The notes: generated by a model not told the origin, from the sequence alone. DNA of 6,659 nucleotides from an uncultured bacterium (GCA_937924555.1 CALDSN010000077.1:1-6659), one strand, 5' to 3'; numbered from the stretch's first letter, positions 1 to 6,614 are shown. Program-made: numbers and translations.

Positions 1-48
1 CGACCACCGAGATCTACACTCTTTCCCTACACGACGCTCTTCCGATCT
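1..48 (+). other. Illumina TruSeq universal (P5-side) adapter, artefact
   Basis: The first 48 bases match the TruSeq universal adapter as I know it, lacking its first few bases. They run from CGACCACCGAGATCTACAC through CTTTCCCTACACGACG and end in GCTCTTCCGATCT. Genuine sequence starts at 49. The orientation (adapter reading into the insert) is what read-through of short inserts in read 2 would give after reverse complementing. The adapter is open in the frame of the following gene, so translation without trimming adds false residues such as LSLHDALPI. Confidence 0.98.
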
Positions 49-50
49 AT

Positions 51-2453
51 TATGTCCCATACACCGGTACGGTATATTTTAACGATATGAGAGTTATAAA
101 TCCATATCAAGATCTTGGGGTAGCAAGCAGGCTAAGCTTCAGCACAAACTTTGCTGATGTTGCCACCCTTAATGTAGATTACGAGGATAAAAGCGAGAAT
201 TTCAATCCTGTTATCCAGCGGGGTAGAGCTAATTCATACACAGAAACTCAAGCCCTCAATATAACCAATAAGCTGTTCCTAAATAAATTCCTGCCATCAA
301 GTTGGAATTTGGATATGCCTCTCTCTCTTGCACGAAACTACTCCCTGGGGATACCAAGATACAGGGCTAATTCTGATTTGCTCCGAAGCAATATCACCGA
401 CCCCAAAGAACGAGATAGAGAAAAGACCGAGAATCTCACTTACAGTGCAGATTTCGGAATAAGCCAAAAGTCAGCCCCTTCTAACAAGATCTTGCTATAC
501 ACCCTTTATCGAACTTCTTTAAGCGCTCGTTATGAAAGCTCATTACGCTATGCTCCCACTACGGTAGATACCACTCTAAGTTACCGTGGGACACTGAACT
601 ACAATCTTAATCTCCCCGCGGAATCAACCAGCTTTGCTCTCTTTCGCAGTTACCGTTTGGGCTACCTGCCAAACACTTTTACCAACAGCTTTACCTTTAA
701 CAATACCGCACCCAAAGGCTGGAACTGGGAAAAACGAGCCGAAACCTATGATTGGTATCCCAGGGCTCAGACACTAGCATCAAGGTTGCTAACAACTGAT
801 AATAATATCAGTTGGGCTCTGTTAAGTGACCTAACCCTATCAGCTCGTTTCAACACGAAACGTGATTTATTACAAAAGAAATACTGGCAGAAACTTAATA
901 TAGGCAAAATGAGCGAGTTTGTTCAGGACTTGGGTGCAAACTTCACCCCAAACTACATCCCGCAGATAATGACCCTTAATGCAGGTTTAACGGCTAGATT
1001 TGCCGATACACAACGTAAATACTATGAAACTTCATCCGGAACACAGGTTGAGGTTTTCCAAAGCGATGGCAACTCGAACAGAGGTATCAGACTTAGTGCT
1101 AGCTTACAGAACTCTTCGTTACTGGGTTCCTGGGCACAGAAACTCAAGAGCAGATCCGAAGGAAAAGTCCAGACTCCACAGGCAACCTCATCTACCACAC
1201 CCCAATCTCTGGATAATCTCAATCCCGAAGAGATAGAGAAGTTACGTGGGATGTTATCCGAAGATGAGTTTAAGCAGCTAGAACTAAATTCGAGCAAGAG
1301 TACTAAACCCCGTTCAGAGATTGCTGAAACAAAACCCGAGCCTAAAGACTCTAAACCTGAAGAGATTGACAAGGAAGCCCCTAAGGAGAATAAACCAGAT
1401 CCGGAAGAGATTGGCAAGGAAGAGAAGATCAGTAGTGAGCCACTTGATAAGCCCACTGATGGTGTCGATAAGCCAAGGGAAACGGATGACTCTACTACTC
1501 AGGACGTGGTTAAACCAGTTAAGCCTCCAAAACCAAACTATGGTATGGCTTTTAACATCGTAAACACCCTTTCCAAGTTAAAGAACATCACAGCCTCATA
1601 TCAGAACGGGTACGTAATGAACTACGTCCGTAAAACCAATTCTCTTCCCTTTGCCTTCCAGCTTGGGTTACCACATTCAGTTCCTGCCGGCTTTCTTGAC
1701 TCCACTTCGGATGATAACACGATAACCTTTGGTTCCGGTATCACAATCTCTCGCAACATCGACAGTGTTATTAGCTACTCTTACACAACTAACACTCGCC
1801 TTGCCAGTGCCAGTAATCAAAGTATTGGTTATACTTTCCCAGATGTAACATTGACCTTCATGAATTTCGAATCTATTGTTGGTTTGGATAAATACCTTTC
1901 TGGAACCAGACTAAACACCGGTTTCCAGAACACTGTACGGCAAAATGGAGATATCAACTGGGTTAAGCCAAAGCAGGAAACATACACCACAGCCTTTAAT
2001 CCTGTTCTTGGTTTCAGCGGTAGTATTATGAAAGTAATCAACACCAACCTCAGCTATTCTATCTCCAAATCAGAGAATATCACTGACATGGATAGCTATC
2101 AAATCATCAAGACCACTAACAACACATCCATGAATGGCAATATCTCATATAGCTTCCGTGCCGGCAGAGGCTTCACTATCCCATTTACCAAGCGCAAGAT
2201 ACATATTAACAACGAGCTCAGCTCAAGTCTTGGCTTAGTATATGACAAAAGTTACGATGAAACACAGGGCAGAGAAGCAACTCAAGTGGACAGAAGCACC
2301 ACCAGACTTGCCATAACTCCTGGAGCAACCTACCAGTTTGACCAAAACATCCGTGGTGGTCTAACCAGCAGTTATGAAGTCACAACGGATAAGAAACGCG
2401 ATGACGCAACCAATACATTCAGCTTAGGCATCTGGGTGGAAGTGAATCTATAA
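51..2453 (+). CDS. sprA: SprA/Sov-like T9SS outer-membrane translocon, C-terminal part (5'-truncated by contig end)
   Basis: This is the last 800 residues of a protein that was longer. The frame is open from the first genuine codon (51), and the methionine codon at 87 is internal, not the start. SprA/Sov proteins are usually over 2000 residues and form a very large outer-membrane beta-barrel through which T9SS cargo leaves the periplasm. Recognition rests on overall resemblance: the opening stretch (TGTVYFNDMRV, then INPYQDLGVASRLSFSTNFAD and SENFNPV), the DPKERDREKTEN segment near 405-430, and a protein made almost wholly of alternating polar/hydrophobic beta-strand stretches rich in N, S, T and Y. 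The last strand, TFSLGIWVEVNL, ends at the C-terminus as in outer-membrane barrels. A charged E/K/P/S-rich segment of about 130 residues (1149-1535) interrupts the strand-rich sequence. The next gene follows after 110 nt. The SprA call is by memory of the family; a different giant beta-barrel protein is the main alternative. Confidence 0.82.
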   Translation, partial: YVPYTGTVYFNDMRVINPYQDLGVASRLSFSTNFADVATLNVDYEDKSENFNPVIQRGRANSYTETQALNITNKLFLNKFLPSSWNLDMPLSLARNYSLGIPRYRANSDLLRSNITDPKERDREKTENLTYSADFGISQKSAPSNKILLYTLYRTSLSARYESSLRYAPTTVDTTLSYRGTLNYNLNLPAESTSFALFRSYRLGYLPNTFTNSFTFNNTAPKGWNWEKRAETYDWYPRAQTLASRLLTTDNNISWALLSDLTLSARFNTKRDLLQKKYWQKLNIGKMSEFVQDLGANFTPNYIPQIMTLNAGLTARFADTQRKYYETSSGTQVEVFQSDGNSNRGIRLSASLQNSSLLGSWAQKLKSRSEGKVQTPQATSSTTPQSLDNLNPEEIEKLRGMLSEDEFKQLELNSSKSTKPRSEIAETKPEPKDSKPEEIDKEAPKENKPDPEEIGKEEKISSEPLDKPTDGVDKPRETDDSTTQDVVKPVKPPKPNYGMAFNIVNTLSKLKNITASYQNGYVMNYVRKTNSLPFAFQLGLPHSVPAGFLDSTSDDNTITFGSGITISRNIDSVISYSYTTNTRLASASNQSIGYTFPDVTLTFMNFESIVGLDKYLSGTRLNTGFQNTVRQNGDINWVKPKQETYTTAFNPVLGFSGSIMKVINTNLSYSISKSENITDMDSYQIIKTTNNTSMNGNISYSFRAGRGFTIPFTKRKIHINNELSSSLGLVYDKSYDETQGREATQVDRSTTRLAITPGATYQFDQNIRGGLTSSYEVTTDKKRDDATNTFSLGIWVEVNL
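1149..1535 (+). other. Low-complexity charged linker inside the SprA-like protein, with PEEIxK repeats
   Basis: About 129 residues rich in E, K, P, S, D and T, with almost no aromatic residues, lie between two strand-rich blocks. The hexapeptide PEEIxK occurs three times: PEEIEK (1224-1241), PEEIDK (1356-1373) and PEEIGK (1401-1418). The last two sit in a longer similar context with matching K and E positions, suggesting a local duplication. The segment is predicted by eye to be disordered, so it would be a long exposed or periplasmic loop or a linker between barrel segments. The frame stays open throughout, so it is not a frameshift. Confidence 0.8.
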
Positions 2454-2487
2454 TTTTATACTGCCAATCTCCTTGAAAAGCAACCGT

Positions 2488-2522
2488 TAATTGCGCTTTG
2501 AAGCAATTAGCTTGACAGCTAA
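2488..2522 (+). other. Two overlapping small inverted repeats upstream of the membrane-protein gene
   Basis: TAATTGC (2488-2494) is complementary to GCAATTA (2503-2509), with an 8-nt loop. TTAGCT (2507-2512) is complementary to AGCTAA (2517-2522), with a 4-nt loop. They share 2507-2509, so both cannot form fully at once. No T-run follows, so a standard intrinsic terminator is not supported. The rest of the 110-nt spacer (2454-2563) shows only the ribosome-binding site and a TTGACA hexamer (2512-2517) without a good -10 partner. The structures may mark the end of the sprA message or a leader, or be chance. Confidence 0.3.
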
Positions 2523-2553
2523 CTGTATCTTACTTTCTGTTGAATTAATGATT

Positions 2554-2559
2554 AGGAGG
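2554..2559 (+). promoter_or_regulatory. Strong Shine-Dalgarno sequence AGGAGG
   Basis: A perfect AGGAGG lies four bases before the ATG at 2564 and fixes that start. It is the only consensus ribosome-binding site in the window: the other complete genes start at stop/start overlaps or after a short gap without an obvious purine-rich site. Its presence indicates independent, efficient initiation at the head of the downstream three-gene run. Confidence 0.85.
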
Positions 2560-2563
2560 ATAT

Positions 2564-3253
2564 ATGAAAATATCCGCAATATTGTATGCATGTGTCATCA
2601 TCGCATTCTTTATGCCGTTCTTTATGGTCAGTTGTGAAAAGACTGAACTGATGACTATTGATGGAATCCAACTGGTTATCGGCGGGGAATCTCAGCTCAA
2701 AATCGACAACCTTTTCTCTATGAAAGACAGCACAGAAAAACCTAAGCCGCAGAAGATCAAAGCGCATCCATTAGCTATGGCTGCTATTGCCTTGGCAGCT
2801 ATTGCTCTGATCGTAGCTTTACTTATCCCCCGTAAGCTATATTACATTCCCATCGTGCTAAGTGTGGGTGGCATCTTGTGTCTGCATCTATTGAAGAATG
2901 GCATGGTTGCTGCGCTTGCAAAGTCCGACACCGGGCTGGGTTCTGCGTTAGACCTCACTAAAATCCTGAGGGTAACTCCCCAATATGGCTTTTGGATGGC
3001 AGATGTAGCTTTCTTGGGAGGAGCGGTTAGTTCTCTGCTCACAGGATTGAAGCTTAGTAAGGAATCTCAAGCAGAACCATTCCTCACCAGTGATGTTTTA
3101 GAGCTTAGTCCTGATGAAGCAATTGCTCCCATTTTCGAAGAGGAGGACGTTCTTCTTCATGACTACACCAGTTCTGTGCAACAATCTGACGATGATATAA
3201 AAGATCCTGAGCCTGATACCCCCGAAGAAGATACTCCCGATCCTAAAGCGTAG
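2564..3253 (+). CDS. Unrecognised four-helix membrane protein with acidic C-terminal tail
   Basis: I do not recognise a named family for this 229-residue protein. Hydrophobic segments are at residues about 4-23, 69-88, 93-110 and 141-161. The first ends FFMVSCEK, with Cys24 just past the helix. This resembles a weak lipobox (MVSC), but a Cys after TM1 also occurs in ordinary multi-helix membrane proteins, and the later helices favour that reading. The short PRK loop (89-91) between helices 2 and 3 suggests a cytoplasmic loop, giving N-in/C-in topology with residues 25-68 in the periplasm. The tail (165-229) is strongly acidic and ends in a D/E/P/T-rich stretch (DPEPDTPEEDTPDP). The start is fixed by AGGAGG at 2554-2559. 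The gene is 11 nt ahead of the transporter and probably co-transcribed with it. Inner-membrane location is inferred and the role is unknown. Confidence 0.85.
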   Translation: MKISAILYACVIIAFFMPFFMVSCEKTELMTIDGIQLVIGGESQLKIDNLFSMKDSTEKPKPQKIKAHPLAMAAIALAAIALIVALLIPRKLYYIPIVLSVGGILCLHLLKNGMVAALAKSDTGLGSALDLTKILRVTPQYGFWMADVAFLGGAVSSLLTGLKLSKESQAEPFLTSDVLELSPDEAIAPIFEEEDVLLHDYTSSVQQSDDDIKDPEPDTPEEDTPDPKA

Positions 3254-3264
3254 AAAATATCACC

Positions 3265-4323
3265 ATGGTTGAAGCCACCAAAGAACTGCGTTGGATAAGG
3301 ATCCTGCTGACGATAATCGCCATACCCATTATCGTCATCATCCTCAAGACATTAAAGGATATCTTTATCCCGCTGATCTTTGCCATCTTCCTAACCTTTC
3401 TATTTGCCCCGCTAACGTCTTATCTTAAGAAGCGGCATATACCTTTATGGCTTATCATACTTATAACCCTGTGCATCATCGCAGGGATGTTTGCTTTGGT
3501 AGTTCTGGTGTTATATGCCGCTTCAAACAGCTTGATTTCCGGGCTACCCAAATATCAAGTTCAATTCCAGCAGTTCATACTTGATAGCAGCTCTTTCTTC
3601 CAGGATTTATCCAATCGTTGGGATATAGCGTCCAAAAGCTTCCCGCTTATCGACCTAAACTCTCTGTTCTCCGGGTCTAGCTTTTCCGTTACAGAGGCGA
3701 TACGGAGCATCATGAACAGCTTGATGTCCGTGCTCTGGAACCTCTTTCTTATTCTAATCTTCATGGTATTTATGCTGCTGGAGAGTGGAACTCTTGGTTC
3801 CAGACTAACCAAGGCTATGGGCACAGATAGCAAGGATAAAACCCTGCAGAGCTTCCGCGCCATCCAGAAGCAAATCCAGAATTACTTAACCGTTAAGAGC
3901 TTTATCAGCTTTATCACCGCCTTGGTTGGCATGCTGTTAATGTTGGTTTATGGTATTGATTTTGTCCTGGTCTGCGGCATTTTGCTTTTTGCACTCAATT
4001 TTATCCCCAATATCGGCTCCATCTTTGCCTCAGCCATTCCTATCGTAATCCTTTATATGCAATATGGATTCTGCTACCAACTCGTGCTATTCAGTATGTT
4101 GATCATCGCCACGCAGATGTTCTTTGGCAACATCTTAGAGCCCAAGATGCAAGGGGCAAAGCTTGATTTAACCCCTATTGTGGTGCTAATCTCCCTTATC
4201 TTCTGGGGTTGGTTATGGGGATTTGTGGGTTTACTTATCTGCGTCCCGTTAACCTCAGCGATAAACATCATTCTGAAGCAGATAGACCCCGATAACATTG
4301 TCTCTGCCTTCCTCAGTAGTTGA
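3265..4323 (+). CDS. AI-2E/PerM family membrane transporter
   Basis: A 352-residue inner-membrane protein of the AI-2E transporter family (Pfam AI-2E_transport; PerM, TqsA and YdiK relatives), near the family's usual length. Paired N-terminal helices (about 13-50) and a third (61-85) precede a hydrophilic stretch (about 95-150). More helices follow between 155 and 335. Typical family motifs are visible: FIPNIG (246-251), GNILEPKMQG (288-297) and FWGWLWGFVGLLICVPLT (313-330). Members differ in what they move: autoinducer-2 efflux and sodium or lithium/proton exchange have been reported, so the substrate cannot be read from the sequence. The ATG at 3265 is the only reasonable start, since the frame has a stop at 3244 and the next Met is residue 75. 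No clear Shine-Dalgarno precedes it, so translation may be coupled to the gene 11 nt upstream. Its stop overlaps the next start (TGATG). Confidence 0.95.
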   Translation: MVEATKELRWIRILLTIIAIPIIVIILKTLKDIFIPLIFAIFLTFLFAPLTSYLKKRHIPLWLIILITLCIIAGMFALVVLVLYAASNSLISGLPKYQVQFQQFILDSSSFFQDLSNRWDIASKSFPLIDLNSLFSGSSFSVTEAIRSIMNSLMSVLWNLFLILIFMVFMLLESGTLGSRLTKAMGTDSKDKTLQSFRAIQKQIQNYLTVKSFISFITALVGMLLMLVYGIDFVLVCGILLFALNFIPNIGSIFASAIPIVILYMQYGFCYQLVLFSMLIIATQMFFGNILEPKMQGAKLDLTPIVVLISLIFWGWLWGFVGLLICVPLTSAINIILKQIDPDNIVSAFLSS

Positions 4324-4964
4324 TGCTTATCCCCTACCCTCTTGCTGATTTCCAAGATATTGAACTAGGTTTAATACTTGCCCGTGCCTACACTCCCGGA
4401 GGTATTCCTATTCATACCTTCAATGCCTTCATACCCCAAGCCTCTTATGTCTCCCTTGGTGCCAGCAACAAAGAGGAAACCAGCACTTTTATTGAAGCTT
4501 GCCAAAATGATGGTGTCGCTATCTTCAAACGGCAGAGTGGCGGTGAGGCTGTTTTTCTCTCCCCCAATTGTGCCATTTATTCACATATTCTTGTATGCGA
4601 TAAGTTGCCCAAATCATCTGACTATTTTAACGATAATCTAAATCTTGTGCAACGTTCGTTGGAAGCTTTAGACGTAACAGCGGTGGAACGAAAGGGTATT
4701 TCTGATTTGTGTATTGCCGGGAAAAAGATACTCGGCTGCGCTATTTACCGCAGGCAGAACTTCCTTATGTACCAAGCTGTTATCAATGTATGCGAAGATC
4801 CATTGCTGATTCAAAGGTACCTAAAAAGCCCTCAACGAGAACCCGATTATCGCCAACAACGTTCCCATGCAGACTTTGTTACTTCTTTGCGACGAGAGGG
4901 CTTCAATATCACTCCACTGCAGCTTGTTCAATCTTTGACTCGTCAATTTTCAGACAAATTCTAA
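4323..4964 (+). CDS. Short lipoate/octanoate-protein ligase-like protein (BPL/LplA/LipB fold)
   Basis: A 213-residue protein of the biotin/lipoate ligase fold. Family landmarks are KRQSGGEAVF (69-78, the RRxSGGxxV substrate-loop motif), GISDLCIAGKKILGCA (125-140) with Lys135 at the position of the conserved catalytic or lipoate-contacting lysine, and a C-terminal YLKSPQREPDYRQQRSHADF (166-185) typical of short lipoate ligase-like proteins. It ends without the C-terminal accessory domain of E. coli LplA. Expected role: attaching lipoate or octanoate to lipoyl domains (glycine cleavage H protein or 2-oxoacid dehydrogenases) in the cytoplasm. Oddities: the usual HG after the lysine motif is replaced (NFLMYQAVINV), and the histidine after SGGxAV is Leu79. 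A non-canonical acyltransferase or a reduced-activity paralogue is possible. The start is the ATG at 4323, one base inside the upstream TGA; a TTG at 4320 is a less likely alternative. Confidence 0.85.
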   Translation: MLIPYPLADFQDIELGLILARAYTPGGIPIHTFNAFIPQASYVSLGASNKEETSTFIEACQNDGVAIFKRQSGGEAVFLSPNCAIYSHILVCDKLPKSSDYFNDNLNLVQRSLEALDVTAVERKGISDLCIAGKKILGCAIYRRQNFLMYQAVINVCEDPLLIQRYLKSPQREPDYRQQRSHADFVTSLRREGFNITPLQLVQSLTRQFSDKF

Positions 4965-5008
4965 GCTTTTTGCAGTATTCCCCCATGTCTAACCCTTGAG
5001 ATTAACAG

Positions 5009-5063
5009 GGTATAATTACGGACTCATTGCGGAGTTTGTCCGTAGTAAGTCCGCAATAATACT
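5009..5063. repeat. 55-bp near-palindrome in convergent intergenic region, four TRCGGA units at 11-bp spacing
   Basis: Bases 5009-5033 can pair with 5039-5063 around a 5-nt GTTTG loop: 22 of 25 positions pair, three of them G-U in RNA, with mismatches at 5014, 5018 and 5025. Inside are four related hexamers: TACGGA (5017-5022) and TGCGGA (5028-5033) on the plus strand, and the complements TCCGTA (5039-5044) and TCCGCA (5050-5055), each start 11 bp after the last. Perfect crosswise matches also exist: 5017-5023 with 5038-5044, and 5026-5033 with 5050-5057. The element is 44 nt after the plus-strand stop (4964) and 38 nt from the minus-strand stop (5102). That placement suits a bidirectional transcript-end hairpin, but no T-run follows on either strand. 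The rest of the 137-nt intergenic region shows nothing definite. Confidence 0.85.
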
Positions 5064-5101
5064 GTAATGTAATCAGGCGCGTATTGGAGATAGTTTAGCT
5101 T

Positions 5102-6043
5102 TTACCTGTGGGAAGATAATGTCCTTAGAGTATCGGTGATTAGCTGTGGACTAATGTTGTTCATGCAGTTGAAATGACCCAAGGGACATTTGTGCCTTCC
5201 ATGTAAATGGCAGGGTTGACATGGCAGTTCTGCACATAGAACAACAGCTTTGTCGTTAAGGGGTCTGAAACCCAAGCGGGGATGCGTTCCGCCGAAAATA
5301 GCTATCTGCGGCAAATTCATGGCAGCCGCAATGTGCATGGGTCCTGTGTCTCCACTAATCACTCCACCATAATGGCTTAGTTCGCTGACTAATTCTTTTA
5401 AGGATAGCTTTCCAGCCATATTGCTGCTGTTAACAGTCATCGATGCTATATATTGGCATACAGATAACTCTTTCTTACCGCCAAAGATAGCGAAATGATA
5501 ATCACTATTAAGGTTAATAAACTCTATCCATTTATCTGAGGGGTAGCACTTTGTACCGTGTGTAGCACCAGGGAACAAGGCAATTCGCTGAAGGTTACCG
5601 CTGGTTGGAATAATGCTGAGTCGGGGATATTGCCAAGCTGTGTCGCAGATGCCATTAAGGCTGCTTACATAAGATTCCACTGTGCTATCAATTCTTAGAC
5701 CTTTGTTCCCTTTCACTATAGCTTTGCGAATGCTACGCTGCTTTTTGTAACGAACCCGGTGTGGTGCTCCGCTGAAAGCAGAAGCTAACATTGATGCCAT
5801 TTTTACATGCAGATCTATCACAAGGTCGAAACGTAATGCTCTAAGGCTGAGCAAAAAACCCAAAGTTGGACGGAATATCAGCAGCTTAGGTGGATTGGGA
5901 AAAAGGGTAGGTAAATCCTTGAATTCGTCCTTCGTCAGGTAATATATCTCTGCTTCCGGATATTTATCTTGTAACAAGCCAAGCACGGGCTGGGTGAGGA
6001 TTATATCACCCAGCGAGCTTAGCCTGATAACTAATATTTTCAT
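5102..6043 (-). CDS. Glycosyltransferase family 9 (heptosyltransferase-like)
   Basis: A 313-residue GT-B glycosyltransferase of family GT9, the family of the LPS inner-core heptosyltransferases WaaC, WaaF and WaaQ. The N-terminal domain opens MKILVIRLSSLGDIILTQP. Asp13 lies where the catalytic Asp of WaaC sits, and FDLVIDLHVK (72-81) follows. The C-terminal, nucleotide-sugar-binding domain has ALFPGA (155-160) and GDTGPMHIAAAMNLPQIAIF (231-250), the family's signature acidic/Gly loop. A C-terminal cysteine cluster (C270, C275, C278, C286, C293, in the pattern LPCQPC then HKCPLGHFNCM) resembles that of WaaF-type enzymes. Predicted role: transfer of a heptose or similar sugar to lipid A-core or another surface glycan at the cytoplasmic face of the inner membrane. 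The acceptor is unknown. The start is the ATG at 6043, overlapping the alaS stop by one base; the TTG just before it is less likely. Confidence 0.95.
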   Translation of the reverse strand: MKILVIRLSSLGDIILTQPVLGLLQDKYPEAEIYYLTKDEFKDLPTLFPNPPKLLIFRPTLGFLLSLRALRFDLVIDLHVKMASMLASAFSGAPHRVRYKKQRSIRKAIVKGNKGLRIDSTVESYVSSLNGICDTAWQYPRLSIIPTSGNLQRIALFPGATHGTKCYPSDKWIEFINLNSDYHFAIFGGKKELSVCQYIASMTVNSSNMAGKLSLKELVSELSHYGGVISGDTGPMHIAAAMNLPQIAIFGGTHPRLGFRPLNDKAVVLCAELPCQPCHLHGRHKCPLGHFNCMNNISPQLITDTLRTLSSHR

Positions 6044-6612
6044 CAAAGAGAGCTGATGATGGAAGGGATATTGGGTATTAAGCTTGGCAACGCTTCAATG
6101 TCCTTTCCGCCTGCCATGGCTGAATCTGGACGACCTCCACCCTTACCGCCTAGTAACGAGGCAAGATGCGATACGATCTTCCCAGCTTGATAGCGAGAAG
6201 TTAGGTCGCTGCTTACAACGCAAAGGATATTCAGCTTCTCTTCATGAAGGTTAATAAGCAGAGCAATGCCTTTCTGCAACTTGGACTTAAGGATATCGGC
6301 ACTGAGCTTTAACTCCTCGGATGTGAGCTGACTTTCTTTTAGATACAATGCTGCATCTTTTATCTCAATGGGCTTGCTTAACACTTCGTCCAAAAAGCGA
6401 TTTAGGGCTTTAGTTTGTAGATCTTTGATCTGGTTCTCCAATTCCTTAGTTTGGCTTAGGATGGCATCAAGCTTGCTCTCCAGGTTGGTCGAATTGGCGT
6501 GGAGCTTTTCGGCAATTCTACCCAGACTAACTTGCTGACTGTCAAAATGAGCTTTTGCACTTTTACCAGTCAATGCTTCGATGCGCCTGATACCTGCCGC
6601 AGAGGAGCTTTC
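6043..6612 (-). CDS. alaS: Alanyl-tRNA synthetase, C-terminal fragment (5' part lost at contig end)
   Basis: These are the last 189 residues of AlaRS, a cytoplasmic enzyme of roughly 870 residues that charges tRNA-Ala. The fragment opens with ESSSAAGIRRIEALTG, matching the conserved end of the editing domain (SExSxAAGxRRIEAxTG). A charged, coiled-coil-like helical stretch follows (about 30-80). The C-Ala/DHHA1 domain ends it, with the glycine-rich LLGGKGGGRPDSAMAGGKD (153-171). The catalytic and most of the editing domain lie beyond the contig. The reading frame continues into adapter, where an ATG at 6648-6646 gives a false start with the artificial peptide MTGVQTCALPI; genuine codons begin at 6612. 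The stop overlaps the downstream glycosyltransferase ATG (TGATG), implying one transcript and coupled translation. Confidence 0.97.
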   Translation of the reverse strand, partial: ESSSAAGIRRIEALTGKSAKAHFDSQQVSLGRIAEKLHANSTNLESKLDAILSQTKELENQIKDLQTKALNRFLDEVLSKPIEIKDAALYLKESQLTSEELKLSADILKSKLQKGIALLINLHEEKLNILCVVSSDLTSRYQAGKIVSHLASLLGGKGGGRPDSAMAGGKDIEALPSLIPNIPSIISSL

Positions 6613-6614
6613 AG

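Noticed and set aside
1022..1456. Minus-strand open frame of 144 codons opposite the sprA linker
   Set aside because: It is the antisense of the E/K/P/S-rich linker, which yields a Ser/Leu-rich translation lacking stops because of codon composition. The plus-strand frame is clearly the coding one.
2512..2517. Perfect TTGACA -35 hexamer upstream of the membrane-protein gene
   Set aside because: No acceptable -10 lies 16-18 bp downstream (the spaced position reads TTTCTG-like), so a sigma-70 promoter is not supported.
3261..3268. CACCATGG context at the transporter start resembling a Kozak sequence
   Set aside because: This is a bacterial operon with bacterial gene families, so the resemblance is chance.
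4965..4970. T-run (GCTTTTT) directly after the lipoate-ligase-like stop as an intrinsic terminator
   Set aside because: The only stem just before it is an A/T-only AATTT/AAATT pair inside the coding end, too weak for a convincing terminator.
4709..4999. Overlapping plus-strand open frame of 96 codons within and past the lipoate-ligase-like gene
   Set aside because: It lies in another frame of a gene with clear family motifs, has no ribosome-binding site and shows no recognisable protein features.
5011..5016. Perfect TATAAT -10 hexamer in the convergent intergenic region
   Set aside because: The nearest -35-like hexamer, TTGAGA (4996-5001), is only 9 bp upstream and the properly spaced position is a poor match. 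The hexamer is also part of the palindrome's outer arm, and it would drive only antisense transcription into the GT9 gene.
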